DNA from: Clostridium sp.
GTDB taxonomy: Bacteria; Bacillota; Clostridia; Clostridiales; Clostridiaceae
Length of the DNA stretch: 64,000 bases
Reading direction: 5' to 3'
NCBI RefSeq assembly: GCF_022482905.1
Contig: NZ_JAKVOI010000001.1
Location: 3,163,958-3,227,957, forward strand
Positions 1 to 9,669 of this stretch are shown here, piece after piece. Under the pieces are notes generated by a model. The model was given only the letters and a program-made list of their open reading frames with translations, did no database searches and had not been told where the DNA came from. The first letter of the stretch is position 1; every line of letters begins with the position of its first letter. Position numbers and translations under genes: made by a program.

Positions 1-1163
1 AAGAAAAAGAAGATTCAATAAGGGTACAGGATTTTGAAAAGGCCGCTAAGCTTAGAGATAAGGAAAAAGCTTTAAAAGATAAGCTCGAAGGTATGAAAAC
101 TGATTGGAAAACCGAAAAGCAGGTATCTACCCTAAAAGTTACAGAGGAGCATATTGCATCTGTAGTATCACAATGGACTAATATACCAGTTCAAAAATTA
201 ACAGAAAAGGAATCCGAAAGGCTTCTTAAACTTGAAGATATACTTCATCAAAGGGTTATAGGCCAAGACGATGCAGTAAAATCTATATCCAGGGCAGTAA
301 GAAGAGCAAGAGTTGGATTGAAAGATCCAAATAGACCTATAGGTTCATTTATTTTTCTCGGACCTACAGGAGTAGGAAAGACAGAGCTGTCCAAGGCATT
401 GGCAGAAGCTATGTTTGGTGATGAGAATAATATGATAAGGATTGATATGTCGGAGTATATGGAAAAGCATACAGTATCAAGACTTATTGGATCGCCTCCT
501 GGATATGTTGGACATGATGAAGGTGGTCAGCTCACCGAAAAAGTAAGAAGGAACCCTTATTCCGTAGTATTGTTTGATGAAATAGAGAAAGCAAACCCCG
601 AGATATTCAATATATTACTTCAGATACTTGAAGATGGGAGACTGACAGATGGAAAAGGTAAGACTGTAAATTTTAAAAATACTATAGTAATAATGACATC
701 AAATGTTGGTGCATCTACTATAAAGAAACAAAAATTTATGGGATTTACATCGGGAAGTGAGGAAAGTAATAGAGAAGATGATTACGAAAGAATGAAGGAT
801 AACATAATGGATGAACTTAAGAATTCTTTCAGACCTGAATTTTTAAATAGAATTGATGATATTATAGTATTTAGAAAACTTGAAAAAGATGATTTGAAGA
901 AGATAGTAAAGCTTATGTTAAATGAAGTTTCTTCACGATTGAAAGAGCAGGATATAGAAATTGATTTTACAGAAAATGCACAAGAATATTTGACTAAGCA
1001 AGGATTTGATATAAATTATGGAGCAAGGCCGCTTAGAAGAGCTATTACTAAAACTGTAGAAGACAAACTTTCAGAAGAAATGCTAAAGGGAAACGTAAAG
1101 AAGGGAGACAAAGTAAAGGTAAGTGTAAATGATGATAAACTGGAATTTAGTAAAGTAGAATAG
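1..1163 (+). CDS. clpC: ATP-dependent Clp protease ATP-binding subunit ClpC, C-terminal part
   Basis: This is the 3' part of a ClpC-type AAA+ unfoldase; the N-terminal domain and first ATPase module lie upstream of the window, and the reading frame is open from base 3. ClpC feeds unfolded proteins to the ClpP peptidase in the cytoplasm. The first visible residues ([15 protein letters not shown]) match the UVR-type linker of ClpC. The second ATPase module follows, with Walker [11 protein letters not shown], Walker [11 protein letters not shown], sensor motif [10 protein letters not shown] and the [10 protein letters not shown] segment, and ends in the usual small D2 domain. An ATG at 93 is an internal methionine, not the start. 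In related genomes clpC closes the ctsR-mcsA-mcsB-clpC operon. A hairpin follows the stop. Confidence 0.95.
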   Translation, partial: EKEDSIRVQDFEKAAKLRDKEKALKDKLEGMKTDWKTEKQVSTLKVTEEHIASVVSQWTNIPVQKLTEKESERLLKLEDILHQRVIGQDDAVKSISRAVRRARVGLKDPNRPIGSFIFLGPTGVGKTELSKALAEAMFGDENNMIRIDMSEYMEKHTVSRLIGSPPGYVGHDEGGQLTEKVRRNPYSVVLFDEIEKANPEIFNILLQILEDGRLTDGKGKTVNFKNTIVIMTSNVGASTIKKQKFMGFTSGSEESNREDDYERMKDNIMDELKNSFRPEFLNRIDDIIVFRKLEKDDLKKIVKLMLNEVSSRLKEQDIEIDFTENAQEYLTKQGFDINYGARPLRRAITKTVEDKLSEEMLKGNVKKGDKVKVSVNDDKLEFSKVE

Positions 1164-1170
1164 ATTTTGG

Positions 1171-1200
1171 AATACCCCATGCTTTAGAGTATGGGGTATT
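1171..1200 (+). terminator. Hairpin terminator after clpC
   Basis: A perfect 10-bp stem (AATACCCCAT with ATGGGGTATT) and a 10-base loop lie 7 bases after the clpC stop. The following T-run is poor (CTTGATAATTT), so termination may be partial, but it separates clpC from radA. Confidence 0.7.
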
Positions 1201-1285
1201 CTTGATAATTTAAAAAGTTGGATAAACTACTGCAAAAGTTAGATTTTATAATGTATAATTATTGTTATATGGAGGAGATTATAAA

Positions 1286-2653
1286 GTGACAAAGATAAAA
1301 ACTGTTTTTATCTGCCAGAATTGTGGATATGAATCATTAAAATGGCTAGGTAAATGTCCTAATTGTAATAAGTGGAATAGCATGGTAGAGGAAGTCAAAA
1401 CCATTGATAAAAAAAGTAATCTTAGTGATTGCCATGGCATTGGAGGTAATGGCCAGCCTCAAAATATTAATAATATAAAGTCCGGAGAATATGCAAGGTT
1501 TGATACTGGAATAAATGAGTTAAATAGGGTATTGGGAGGAGGAATTGTTAAAGGTTCTCTAACTCTTATATCGGGTGCTCCAGGTATAGGCAAATCTACA
1601 TTGCTTCTTCAAACGGCAAATAATATTGCAAAAAAATATGGAAAAGTGCTTTATATATCTGGAGAGGAGTCAGAAGAGCAGATAAAAATGAGGGGGGATA
1701 GATTGAATACTTTGTCAGACAATATCTATGTGCTTTCAGAAACAAATCTGGGGAAAATAGAGGAACATATAGAAAATATTAGACCCATATTTGTTATAAT
1801 AGACTCAATACAGACATTGTTTAAAGATACTGTAGGATCAGCGCCTGGGAGCGTTTCCCAGGTTAGAGAAAGTTCTAATGATATTATGCGGATGGGAAAG
1901 GTGAATGATATATCTTTTTTCATAGTAGCGCATATTACGAAACAGGGAGAATTGGCGGGACCTAGGGTATTAGAACATATGGTGGATACGGTTCTTTTCT
2001 TTGAGGGAGAAAGAACTGAAGAATTTAGAATTATTAGGACTATAAAAAATAGGTTTGGTACCACAAGTGAAATTGGTGTATTTGAAATGAAAGAAAGTGG
2101 ACTTTTAGAAATATCTAATCCATCCCAGGTGTTTTTGGAAGAGAAGAATTTTCAGCAGGAAGGTTCCATGGTTATTGGTATTATGGAAGGAACGAGACCA
2201 ATACTTATAGAAATACAGGCATTGGTTAGTCAAACCAAAGCTGTAATGCCAAGAAGAACTGCTGTTGGTATTGATAATTCACGGCTAAATCTTATTTTAG
2301 CTGTACTTGAGAAAAAATTAAAAATTCCTTTTTATAATTGTGATGTTTATGTCAATGTAGTTGGAGGACTTGAAATAGAAGGTACCTATGGGGATTTAGG
2401 ACTTGCGCTTTCGCTTATTTCAAGTGCAAAGTCTGCAGAATCGAGATTGAAAAATCTTCTTGTTGTCGGAGAAGTTGGACTTACAGGTGAGGTACGACCG
2501 GTATCATTTTGTGATAGAATTATTAATGAAGCTATGAAAATGGGGTTTAAAAACATATTAGTTCCAAATAGAAATAAAGAGAAAATAAATAGTAGCGAAA
2601 TAAATATTATGGGTGTGTCTTCCCTTAAAGAGGCATTAAATAAAGTCTTTTGA
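1286..2653 (+). CDS. radA: DNA repair protein RadA (Sms)
   Basis: RadA is a RecA-like helicase/branch-migration ATPase used in homologous recombination. The N-terminus has a four-cysteine zinc finger (CQNCGYESLKWLGKCPNCN), followed by Walker A GAPGIGKST, the RadA-specific KNRFG motif and a C-terminal Lon-protease-like domain. I place the start at GTG 1286 because GGAGGAG at 1271-1277 lies 8 bases upstream; this gives 455 residues, the usual length. An in-frame TTG at 1262 lies before the Shine-Dalgarno sequence and is unlikely. radA-disA is a conserved Firmicute pair, and disA follows after 15 bases, so they are probably co-transcribed. RadA is reported to contact DisA in Bacillus. Confidence 0.96.
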   Translation: MTKIKTVFICQNCGYESLKWLGKCPNCNKWNSMVEEVKTIDKKSNLSDCHGIGGNGQPQNINNIKSGEYARFDTGINELNRVLGGGIVKGSLTLISGAPGIGKSTLLLQTANNIAKKYGKVLYISGEESEEQIKMRGDRLNTLSDNIYVLSETNLGKIEEHIENIRPIFVIIDSIQTLFKDTVGSAPGSVSQVRESSNDIMRMGKVNDISFFIVAHITKQGELAGPRVLEHMVDTVLFFEGERTEEFRIIRTIKNRFGTTSEIGVFEMKESGLLEISNPSQVFLEEKNFQQEGSMVIGIMEGTRPILIEIQALVSQTKAVMPRRTAVGIDNSRLNLILAVLEKKLKIPFYNCDVYVNVVGGLEIEGTYGDLGLALSLISSAKSAESRLKNLLVVGEVGLTGEVRPVSFCDRIINEAMKMGFKNILVPNRNKEKINSSEINIMGVSSLKEALNKVF

Positions 2654-2668
2654 TTTAAGGTGATAATT

Positions 2669-3742
2669 TTGAGAATAGAAAAAAATAGAGAATTAAAAAG
2701 TATGCTTAAACTTCTTGCACCAGGTACACAACTTAGAGATGGGCTTGAAAATATACTTAGGGCAAAGACTGGGGGGCTTTTGCTTCTTGGAGATAGTGAG
2801 CAAATATTAAAAGTTGTAGATGGAGGATTTACTATAAATTCTGATTATAGTTCTTCATATGTCTATGAACTTGCAAAAATGGATGGAGCCATAGTTTTAA
2901 GCAGTGATCTCAAGAAGATATTATGTGCAAATGCACAGCTTATTCCTGATTCAGGTATTGTTACCTTTGAAACAGGAACAAGACATAGGACTGCGGATAG
3001 GGTGGCAAAACAAACAGGAGCCATAGTAATTGCAATTTCCCAAAGAAGAAATATAATAACCATATATAAGGGATATATAAAATATGTGCTAAGGGATAGT
3101 AGTATAATATTGGCGAGAGCAAACCAGGCGCTTCAGACATTGGAAAAGTATGTTTCTGTATTAGAAAGAGTTATAAATAATTTAAATATATTGGAATTTC
3201 AGGACATGGTCACATTGTTTGATGTTATGACAGCTATTCAGAGGACTGAAATGGTAATGCGTATAGTATCTGAGATTGAAATATATATATGTGAACTTGG
3301 CAATGAAGGAAGACTTATATCGATGCAGCTAAATGAATTAATAAAAGATATTGAGCAGGATGGAATATGGATGATAAGAGATTATTGCCAAAAGGATATT
3401 GATTACGATGAAATTTACAAGCAAATACAAGGAATGTCTCAAGATGAGATTTTAAATTTGGATTGTATTGCAAGGACTTTGGGATATACAGGTGTACCCC
3501 TTGTGGATACGTTAATTTCACCAAGAGGATACAGGATGTTGAATAAGATACCTAGAATACCAACGAATGTAATAGAAAATCTGGTGAAGAATTTCAGAGA
3601 ATTGAAAGGTGCCATAGAGGCATCTTATGAAGAACTGGACAGTGTTGAGGGAATTGGAGAAGCAAGGGCCAGGGCTATAAAAAATGGACTTAGAAGATTG
3701 AGAGAACAGATGCTAGTAGATGACAACTTTAGCACAAAATAA
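2669..3742 (+). CDS. disA: DNA integrity scanning diadenylate cyclase DisA
   Basis: DisA makes cyclic di-AMP from two ATP and scans DNA for branched structures. The N-terminal DAC domain carries both signature motifs, DGA (about residues 72-74) and RHRTA (about 105-109). A helical spine and a C-terminal helix-hairpin-helix DNA-binding domain follow ([17 protein letters not shown]). The start is taken as TTG 2669, 8 bases after TAAGG; this gives 357 residues, the family norm. An in-frame GTG at 2660 overlaps that Shine-Dalgarno sequence. The window also holds a second cyclase (cdaA, 59868) and a c-di-AMP riboswitch (about 59633-59725). The stop codon lies inside an inverted repeat that may terminate transcription. 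Confidence 0.96.
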   Translation: MRIEKNRELKSMLKLLAPGTQLRDGLENILRAKTGGLLLLGDSEQILKVVDGGFTINSDYSSSYVYELAKMDGAIVLSSDLKKILCANAQLIPDSGIVTFETGTRHRTADRVAKQTGAIVIAISQRRNIITIYKGYIKYVLRDSSIILARANQALQTLEKYVSVLERVINNLNILEFQDMVTLFDVMTAIQRTEMVMRIVSEIEIYICELGNEGRLISMQLNELIKDIEQDGIWMIRDYCQKDIDYDEIYKQIQGMSQDEILNLDCIARTLGYTGVPLVDTLISPRGYRMLNKIPRIPTNVIENLVKNFRELKGAIEASYEELDSVEGIGEARARAIKNGLRRLREQMLVDDNFSTK

Positions 3743-3763
3743 TAATACATAATTATTTTGTGC
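3732..3763. terminator. Inverted repeat at the disA 3' end, possible bidirectional terminator
   Basis: A perfect 12-bp stem (GCACAAAATAAT with ATTATTTTGTGC, 8-base loop) overlaps the disA stop codon and sits between convergent disA and the reverse-strand gene ending at 3770. There is no T-run on either side, so it is a structure with plausible but unproven terminator function. Confidence 0.45.
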
Positions 3764-3769
3764 ACAAGT

Positions 3770-4174
3770 TCACCTAAAGGAGTATTTCCCTAAAGTACTT
3801 ATTTTATCGTGTTCCTTCAATAGTATATCATATAAATTTAGATTTAATATATTGCATAAAGAAGTTAAATAAAAAAGGTTATTACCTATTTCATCTGTGA
3901 TAATTTCCCGGCAGGTATCACATAAATTACCATCCAAGTGGGTTTTTAGGCAATCCTTTAGGGAATCTATGTCAAGATTATCTTTATCACAAGGTAAATG
4001 TTGCTTTTCAGCAGAAATTTTTATGCATCCACAATTTGTAACTGATTTTGCTATTGCTCTGTTTATTCTTCCATTGGATTCCTGAAGTTTAGTTATTATA
4101 TCTAAAATACTTTTATGTCTCAGTAATGATTCATTAACTGCATTTTGAAAATCGTCAAAGATTATATCCTTCAT
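3770..4174 (-). CDS. Small Cys-rich protein of unknown function, MazG-like C-terminus
   Basis: A 134-residue soluble protein with no signal peptide or membrane segment. The first half is helical (residues 1-45). The middle contains clustered cysteines (NCGC, LPC, DCL, LCDTC), six in all, that could hold a metal. The C-terminal part (EIGNNLFYLTSLCNILNL...) resembles the last helices of all-alpha NTP pyrophosphohydrolases of the MazG type. However, the acidic ExxE..ExxD metal set is not convincing, so I do not assign an activity. The start ATG at 4174 has AAGGAG 9 bases upstream. It is transcribed towards disA from its own consensus promoter (4221-4250). Clostridial genomes may label this family DUF1573; I am not sure of that label. 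Confidence 0.75.
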   Translation of the reverse strand: MKDIIFDDFQNAVNESLLRHKSILDIITKLQESNGRINRAIAKSVTNCGCIKISAEKQHLPCDKDNLDIDSLKDCLKTHLDGNLCDTCREIITDEIGNNLFYLTSLCNILNLNLYDILLKEHDKISTLGKYSFR

Positions 4175-4220
4175 TCAGTTCAACTCCTTATTTAGAATTA
4201 GCGTACTTATCTATAGGTTA

Positions 4221-4250
4221 ATTATAATTTTCGTTAGATAATTTTGTCAA
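4221..4250 (-). promoter_or_regulatory. Sigma-A promoter for the Cys-rich gene
   Basis: On the reverse strand the -35 TTGACA (4250-4245) and -10 TATAAT (4226-4221) are both perfect consensus, separated by 18 bases. The start codon lies about 47 bases downstream of the -10. The gene is therefore expected to be well expressed in vegetative cells. Confidence 0.8.
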
Positions 4251-4503
4251 CAAGGCATATAGACATTTCCTTTTATAGATACATGATAATCTAATTATGG
4301 TATTATGAACAGGGGGATATTTACAAAGTTTTATTTAAGCATAATTACGATATTCTGATTAAAATAAGAAATTTTAGTAAATAATTTATTAAAAGAATGG
4401 AGTTTTATTGAAAAAAATATTTTGTTAATATATATTAGTATTAACGATGTATTAGCGATATAAACACATTTAATAGAGAAAATTTTATAAGGAGGTGAGT
4501 CTA
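4251..4503. other. Gap between divergent genes, mostly empty
   Basis: Between the reverse-strand promoter and the PIN/TRAM gene I see no gene. The stretch holds one good forward promoter (4408-4436). A second promoter-like spot ends in TATTAT near 4297-4302 and is followed by AGGGGGA near 4310, but no start codon follows it, so it could be a remnant of a lost gene or chance. Confidence 0.4.
4408..4436 (+). promoter_or_regulatory. Promoter for the PIN/TRAM-ispD genes
   Basis: TTGAAA (4408-4413) and TATATT (4431-4436) are separated by exactly 17 bases, 68 bases before the TTG start of the PIN/TRAM gene. Confidence 0.65.
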
Positions 4504-5610
4504 TTGCTAAAAAAAATACTGAGAGGACTTTTTACAATAATAGGCTTGATAATTGGATATTTGCTTGGAGAAGCTTTAATTCACAGTCATTACTTTGGTA
4601 GATTGGGTTATTTAAGTAATGGACCTGTAGGCACAGCTTTGTTTTTAATTATAATAACTGCAATTTTTGGAATTATATTATTTTTAATATCGCCGTGGAT
4701 TAATTTGCTTATAATGAAGATTATGGATTACATTGAAAGAAGCCTTCAAAAACTTCCTGCAGTTGAAATCCTGATTGGACTTGTAGGTGCACTTTTAGGA
4801 TTGCTTATATCAGCTCTGTTTGTAAATTTACTGGCTAGAATACCAGTTATAGGGACAATACTTGCAGTAGTAGTAGCTGTACTTATGGCTGCTCTAGGAG
4901 GAAATCTCGCAATAAAGAAAAAAGAAGAACTGATAAGTCTATTTGGAAGTATATCTATAAAAAGATCCCAAAATACTAAGGATAAGAAGAATAAAGGAGA
5001 GTTTGGTAGTGTATGTCCTAAGGTACTTGATACATCTGTAATAATTGATGGAAGAATATTTGATATATGTCAGACTGGTTTTATAGAAGGGCCGTTAATA
5101 ATTCCAACTTTTGTACTGGCAGAACTCAGACATATAGCGGATTCTTCAGATGGCTTGAAGAGAACTAGAGGAAGAAGGGGGCTTGATATACTCAACAAGA
5201 TACAGAAGGAATTGAATATAGCTGTAAAAATATATGAAAAAGATTTCCCTGATATAAAGGAGGTTGACAGTAAACTTTTGAAACTTTCCCAGGTATTAAA
5301 TGGGAAGGTTATAACAAATGATTATAATTTAAACAAAGTGGCTGAATTCCAGGGTGTGCCTGTCTTAAACATAAATGAACTTGCAAATGCGGTTAAGCCA
5401 GTTGTACTCCCGGGTGAAGAGATGAAGGTACAGATAATTAAAGATGGTAAGGAGTCGGGACAGGGGATAGCCTATCTTGATGATGGTACTATGATAGTTA
5501 TAGAAGGTGGAAGAAAATATATAGGGGATACAAAAGATGTAGTTGTGACTTCTGTATTACAAACGGCGGCAGGAAGAATGATATTTGCAAAACAAAAAGA
5601 GGAGTTCTGA
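4504..5610 (+). CDS. PIN and TRAM domain membrane protein (YacL family)
   Basis: A predicted membrane-anchored ribonuclease-like protein of 368 residues. About four transmembrane helices occupy residues 5-140. A PIN nuclease domain follows ([16 protein letters not shown] with its acidic residues, then [11 protein letters not shown]), and a C-terminal TRAM RNA-binding domain ends the protein. The start is TTG 4504, seven bases after AAGGAGGT (4489-4496); an in-frame GTG at 4495 lies within the Shine-Dalgarno sequence. This matches Bacillus YacL in order and length. The substrate is not known. It overlaps the ispD translation signal and is probably co-transcribed with it. Confidence 0.93.
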   Translation: MLKKILRGLFTIIGLIIGYLLGEALIHSHYFGRLGYLSNGPVGTALFLIIITAIFGIILFLISPWINLLIMKIMDYIERSLQKLPAVEILIGLVGALLGLLISALFVNLLARIPVIGTILAVVVAVLMAALGGNLAIKKKEELISLFGSISIKRSQNTKDKKNKGEFGSVCPKVLDTSVIIDGRIFDICQTGFIEGPLIIPTFVLAELRHIADSSDGLKRTRGRRGLDILNKIQKELNIAVKIYEKDFPDIKEVDSKLLKLSQVLNGKVITNDYNLNKVAEFQGVPVLNINELANAVKPVVLPGEEMKVQIIKDGKESGQGIAYLDDGTMIVIEGGRKYIGDTKDVVVTSVLQTAAGRMIFAKQKEEF

Positions 5611-5611
5611 T

Positions 5612-6307
5612 ATGGAAGGAAATTATGCTATTATAGTAGCGGCAGGAAAAGGAACTAGAATGCATGCTGATATAAATAAGCAGTTTATAAATATAGATGG
5701 GAAACCAATTCTTTATTATTCTGTAGATACGTTTTCTAAAAATAAATTTGTTGACGGCATAGTACTGGTTTGTTCAAAAAGTGAGATTGAATATTGTAGA
5801 CATGAAATAGTTGAGAAATATAATTTTACAAAGGTTTTGGATATTGTTGAAGGTGGAGATGAACGACAGAATTCAGTTCTAAATGGACTTAATGCCTTGG
5901 AAAAATATAAATGTAATATAGTATTAATTCATGATGGAGCAAGGCCTTTTGTTACAGATCGAATGATAAATGATGGTATAAAGTTTTCTAAGCTTTATAG
6001 TGCATGTGCTTGTGGTGTAGAGCCTAAAGACACTATAAAAATTAAAAATAGAGAAGGGTTTTCCATAAGTACATTAGATAGGGGAAAACTCGCAATGGTA
6101 CAGACACCTCAATGCTTCCACTATAAGCTTATTCTGGAATGTCATAGAAAAATTTTGGAGGAAGGCCTTAAAGTTACGGATGATACAATGGTAGTTGAGC
6201 ACTATGAAAATAAAGTGTATTTATATAGAGGAAGTTACAATAATATAAAGATAACTGTACCTGATGATCTCAATACTGCTAAGATGATAGTTAAAAGTTT
6301 TATATAA
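5612..6307 (+). CDS. ispD: 2-C-methyl-D-erythritol 4-phosphate cytidylyltransferase IspD
   Basis: Third enzyme of the MEP isoprenoid pathway, joining CTP and MEP to give CDP-methylerythritol. The nucleotide-binding signature [16 protein letters not shown] is at residues 9-24, and the later IHDGARPF and DDTMVVE motifs are present. The start is ATG 5612, shortly after AGAGGAG inside the upstream gene; this gives 231 residues, as expected. In many Firmicutes ispF follows directly, but here a terminator and cysS come next, so ispF must be elsewhere. Confidence 0.96.
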   Translation: MEGNYAIIVAAGKGTRMHADINKQFINIDGKPILYYSVDTFSKNKFVDGIVLVCSKSEIEYCRHEIVEKYNFTKVLDIVEGGDERQNSVLNGLNALEKYKCNIVLIHDGARPFVTDRMINDGIKFSKLYSACACGVEPKDTIKIKNREGFSISTLDRGKLAMVQTPQCFHYKLILECHRKILEEGLKVTDDTMVVEHYENKVYLYRGSYNNIKITVPDDLNTAKMIVKSFI

Positions 6308-6319
6308 GCTGAGTTTGGC

Positions 6320-6357
6320 TCCCCTGTCTCAAATACATGCGGCAGGGGATTTATTTT
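6320..6357 (+). terminator. Rho-independent terminator after ispD
   Basis: TCCCCTGTC pairs with GGCAGGGGA (one G-U pair), and the stem is followed by TTTATTTT. Confidence 0.85.
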
Positions 6358-6371
6358 AAATGAAAATGAAA

Positions 6372-6400
6372 TTTACAGACTTTATATTATATAATAATAT
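6372..6400 (+). promoter_or_regulatory. Probable promoter for cysS and downstream genes
   Basis: TTTACA (6372-6377) and TAATAT (6395-6400) are spaced 17 bases apart, about 54 bases before the cysS start. The AT-rich surroundings offer alternatives. Confidence 0.5.
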
Positions 6401-6453
6401 GATAAAATGAATACTGACTATATATTAAAATTAAAACTGAATAGGGAGTGCAG

Positions 6454-7857
6454 ATGTCTATGAAAATTTATAATACTATGACTAATAGAAAAGAGGAATT
6501 TATACCTCTGGTTCCCGGGGAAGTTAGCATGTATGTATGTGGACCCACGGTATATAACTTTTTTCACATAGGGAATGCGAGAACTTTTGTAGTATTTGAT
6601 ACAGTGAGAAGATATTTTGAATATAGGGGATATAAAGTAAAATTTGTACAAAACTTTACTGATATTGATGATAAAATGATTAGAAGGGCAAATGAAGAAG
6701 CTATAACAGTAGAACAGCTTGGAGATAAATTTATAGAAGAATACTATAAAGATGCAGATGCCCTGAATATAGAAAGAGCTACTGCTAATCCACGGGCTAC
6801 AGCATATATAGATCAAATAATTTCATTTGTAAAAGATCTTATAGATATAGGATATGCATATGAAGTAGATGGAGATGTGTATTTTAGTACTAAGAAATTT
6901 AAAGAGTATGGCAAGTTATCCGGACAAAATATTGAAGATCTCCAAGCAGGAGCAAGGATAGATATAGATAAAAGGAAACAGGATCCTATGGATTTTGCAG
7001 TATGGAAGAACCAGAAACCTGGTGAGCCTGCATGGAAAAGTCCATGGGGTATGGGAAGACCAGGTTGGCATATAGAGTGTTCATGCATGGTATATAATTT
7101 ATTGGGGGATACAATAGATATTCATGCAGGAGGAGCTGACCTGATTTTTCCGCATCATGAAAATGAAATAGCACAGAGTGAGAGTAGAACAGGAAAACCT
7201 TTTGCAAAGTATTGGATGCATTCTGCCTTTGTAAATGTCAATAATCAGAAGATGTCAAAGTCGCTCAACAATTTTTTTACAGTAAGAGAAATACTTCAAA
7301 AATATGATCCAGATGTAATAAGAATGTTCATGTTATCCGGACACTATAGAAATCAGATAAATTTTAATTTAGAACTTCTGGATTCAACAAAATCTGCTTT
7401 AGATAGGGTGTATAATTCTATTGCAAATTTAGAGAATCTTTTAGAAGAGACTTCAGTAGAAAATCTAATTGAAACTGAAAAAAATTACAAAAATAAATTG
7501 AATGAATATAGAAGCAAATACATAGAAAAAATGGATGATGATTTCAATACCGCTGACGCAATATCTGTTATATTTGATCTCATAAAGGACATAAATATTA
7601 ATGTAAATAATAAGTCTTCCAAACAACTAATAAATTATTGCTTAGATATTATTAAAGAACTTGGTGCTCCTCTCGGAATCCTGCAGAAATCAAAAAAAGG
7701 TAATATTGAAGATTATATACAGCAGTTGATAGAACAAAGACAGCAGGCAAGAAAAGACAGGAATTGGGCTGTGGCCGATAAAATAAGAGATGAATTAAAA
7801 GATGAAGGAATAATTCTTGAAGATACACCTCAGGGAGTGAGATGGAAGAAAATATAA
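6454..7857 (+). CDS. cysS: Cysteinyl-tRNA synthetase
   Basis: Class I aminoacyl-tRNA synthetase that charges tRNA-Cys. The HIGH-type signature appears as FHIGNA near residue 40, the zinc-binding region includes CGPTV and WHIECS plus HHENE, and the KMSKS loop is intact (QKMSKSLNN). The C-terminal helical tRNA-binding region is complete, and the length of 467 residues is normal. The start is ATG 6454, 5 bases after AGGGAG; ATG 6460 is a less likely alternative. cysS-mrnC-rlmB-rae1-sigH is a conserved Firmicute arrangement, and here the genes are nearly contiguous. Confidence 0.97.
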   Translation: MSMKIYNTMTNRKEEFIPLVPGEVSMYVCGPTVYNFFHIGNARTFVVFDTVRRYFEYRGYKVKFVQNFTDIDDKMIRRANEEAITVEQLGDKFIEEYYKDADALNIERATANPRATAYIDQIISFVKDLIDIGYAYEVDGDVYFSTKKFKEYGKLSGQNIEDLQAGARIDIDKRKQDPMDFAVWKNQKPGEPAWKSPWGMGRPGWHIECSCMVYNLLGDTIDIHAGGADLIFPHHENEIAQSESRTGKPFAKYWMHSAFVNVNNQKMSKSLNNFFTVREILQKYDPDVIRMFMLSGHYRNQINFNLELLDSTKSALDRVYNSIANLENLLEETSVENLIETEKNYKNKLNEYRSKYIEKMDDDFNTADAISVIFDLIKDININVNNKSSKQLINYCLDIIKELGAPLGILQKSKKGNIEDYIQQLIEQRQQARKDRNWAVADKIRDELKDEGIILEDTPQGVRWKKI

Positions 7858-7858
7858 G

Positions 7859-8272
7859 ATGGAAAATTTTTTGTATAACGGCGTATTTACCGAAAAAGAA
7901 GTTAAAAATCTTAACCCGCTTGTTTTGGCATTTGTAGGAGATGCAGTATATGAAGTCTTTATAAGATCTTATTTGGTTAGTAAAAATAGAGATATGCCAG
8001 TTCATAAACTTCATGTTAAAGCTGTGCAATTTGTAAAAGCACATTCTCAAAGTGAAATTATAAAAAGATTGTCCAGTGAACTTTCAGATGAGGAATTGTA
8101 TTTTTTCAAACGAGGTAGAAATACAAAATCTGGCACTATTCCTAAAAATGCAGATGTTCAGGAATATAAATTTGCTACGGGTTTTGAAGCTCTTATTGGA
8201 TATCTATATCTAACTAAAAAAATAGATAGATTAAAATATCTTCTGGATTCTATAATCAGTTTGAAGATTTAA
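7859..8272 (+). CDS. mrnC: Mini-ribonuclease III
   Basis: A small RNase III-like endonuclease without the double-stranded RNA-binding domain; in Bacillus it matures 23S rRNA ends. The catalytic segment LAFVGDAVYEVFIR is near residues 21-34, followed by the conserved KRGRNTK region. At 137 residues it has the usual size. The ATG begins one base after the cysS stop, which suggests translational coupling. Confidence 0.95.
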   Translation: MENFLYNGVFTEKEVKNLNPLVLAFVGDAVYEVFIRSYLVSKNRDMPVHKLHVKAVQFVKAHSQSEIIKRLSSELSDEELYFFKRGRNTKSGTIPKNADVQEYKFATGFEALIGYLYLTKKIDRLKYLLDSIISLKI

Positions 8273-8293
8273 AAGGGGTTGAAATTTTACAGC

Positions 8294-9088
8294 ATGAAAA
8301 GAGATGGATTTATAAAAGAAAAAGGTACTAAAGATAATTTTGCAGAAGATATAATAGAAGGAAGAAATGCAGTTATTGAAGCATTGAAATCTGATAAAAC
8401 AATTGAGCAAATTTTTGTTTCAAATGGTGAAATTACAGGATCGCTAAACAAGATACTTGCAATGGCTAAAGAGAAAAAGCTTGCAGTAAAAAAGATTGAC
8501 AAAAGAAAGTTAGACCAAATGTCATATACAGGAGTGCACCAGGGTGTAATTGCAAAGGTTACTCCTTATAAATATTGTGAGGTTGAAGATATACTGCAAT
8601 ATTCAATGCAAAAGAAAGAAAAACCCTTTATATTAATATTGGATGAAATAGAAGATCCACATAATTTTGGCGCTATAATAAGGACTGCAGAGGTATTTGG
8701 CGTACATGGAATAATTATACCCAAAAGGCGTAATGTGGGAGTTACGCCTATAGTATACAAGGCATCTGCCGGGGCGGTTGAACATATGAAGATATGTAAA
8801 GTAACTAATATAAGTTCAACTATTGATAAATTGAAAAAGAGCGGAATATGGGTATATGGTGCAGATATGGAAGGTGAAGAATACTGTTTTAATACGGATT
8901 TCGCAGGGAATACTGCCTTGGTCATAGGAAATGAAGGAAATGGCATTTCAAAATTAGTTAAAGAAAAATGTGATGTACTTGTAAGAGTACCAATGATAGG
9001 CAATATATCATCATTGAATGCTTCAATGGCAGGGGGAATAATAATGTATGAAATTTTAAAGCAAAGGTTAAAAGAGAATAAAAAGTGA
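8294..9088 (+). CDS. rlmB: 23S rRNA (guanosine-2'-O-)-methyltransferase, RlmB/TrmH family
   Basis: A SpoU/TrmH-type SAM-dependent 2'-O-methyltransferase with an N-terminal substrate-binding domain (EDIIEGRNAVIEAL) and a knotted catalytic domain. Motifs 1 to 3 are visible: DPHNFGAIIRTAEVFG, VIGNEGNGIS and SSLNASMAGGIIMYEIL. The start is uncertain: AAGGGG (8273-8278) lies 15 bases before ATG 8294 but abuts an in-frame TTG at 8279. ATG 8294 gives 264 residues. The stop overlaps the GTG of the next gene. Confidence 0.93.
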   Translation: MKRDGFIKEKGTKDNFAEDIIEGRNAVIEALKSDKTIEQIFVSNGEITGSLNKILAMAKEKKLAVKKIDKRKLDQMSYTGVHQGVIAKVTPYKYCEVEDILQYSMQKKEKPFILILDEIEDPHNFGAIIRTAEVFGVHGIIIPKRRNVGVTPIVYKASAGAVEHMKICKVTNISSTIDKLKKSGIWVYGADMEGEEYCFNTDFAGNTALVIGNEGNGISKLVKEKCDVLVRVPMIGNISSLNASMAGGIIMYEILKQRLKENKK

Positions 9089-9597
9089 GAAATATTTTTG
9101 TAGACGGATATAATGTAATAAATAGCTGGTCTGTATTAAAGCAAACTAAAAATTATAGTTTTGAATCGGCAAGACAACATCTTATAGAACTTTTGACAAA
9201 TTATGCTGCTTTTAATGGATATAAAATATTTATAGTTTTTGATGCACAGCTGGTTACTGGAAGTATGGAAAAAAAAGAAAAGGTTAGTGATAATGTAACC
9301 ATAGTATTTACTAAGGAAGGTGAAACTGAAGATGCATATATAGAAAAAACTGTAAATAATATAGGGCGTAAAAATGAGGTGTTTGTAGTAACTTCAGATA
9401 AATTGGAGCAACAGCTTGTTTTTCAAAGAGGAGCAGTTAGGATGTCTTCTTTAGAATTTTGCAAGGAAGTTGAGGCCATAAATCATAAAATTCACAGTAA
9501 AATTGAAATTAATTACTCAGACAAAAAACATGCCTTAGAAGATAGAATAGATAAGAAGATATTAGATGAACTAGAAAAAATTAGAAGAAGTGAATAA
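9085..9597 (+). CDS. rae1: NYN/PIN-like ribosome-dependent mRNA endonuclease (Rae1/YacP family)
   Basis: A 170-residue NYN domain protein. The N-terminal IFVDGYNVINSW and IFIVFDAQ motifs and the acidic VTSDKLEQ segment form the PIN-like metal site. In Bacillus the homologue Rae1 (YacP) enters the ribosomal A site and cleaves certain mRNAs. The GTG start overlaps the rlmB stop as GTGA, a sign of coupled translation. sigH follows, as in other Firmicutes. Confidence 0.92.
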   Translation: MRNIFVDGYNVINSWSVLKQTKNYSFESARQHLIELLTNYAAFNGYKIFIVFDAQLVTGSMEKKEKVSDNVTIVFTKEGETEDAYIEKTVNNIGRKNEVFVVTSDKLEQQLVFQRGAVRMSSLEFCKEVEAINHKIHSKIEINYSDKKHALEDRIDKKILDELEKIRRSE

Positions 9598-9603
9598 AAT
9601 CTA

Positions 9604-9633
9604 TTGACTATGAATTTATTTCTAATGTATAAT
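9604..9633 (+). promoter_or_regulatory. Promoter for sigH
   Basis: TTGACT (9604-9609) and TATAAT (9628-9633) are 18 bases apart. The position, just before the proposed TTG start of sigH at 9670, argues against any longer sigH reading frame beginning at 9604. Confidence 0.75.
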
Positions 9634-9669
9634 CAATATGTGGTGTATATTTGTTTTGGGGGGATAGGC

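Noticed and set aside
4290-4330. Promoter-like TATTAT followed by AGGGGGA in the gap before the PIN/TRAM gene
   Set aside because: No start codon or open frame follows, so I do not call a gene; a decayed gene is possible but unsupported.
9604-9669. A longer sigH reading frame starting at TTG 9604
   Set aside because: Its first codons are the -35 element of a good promoter and there is no ribosome binding site; TTG 9670 has one.
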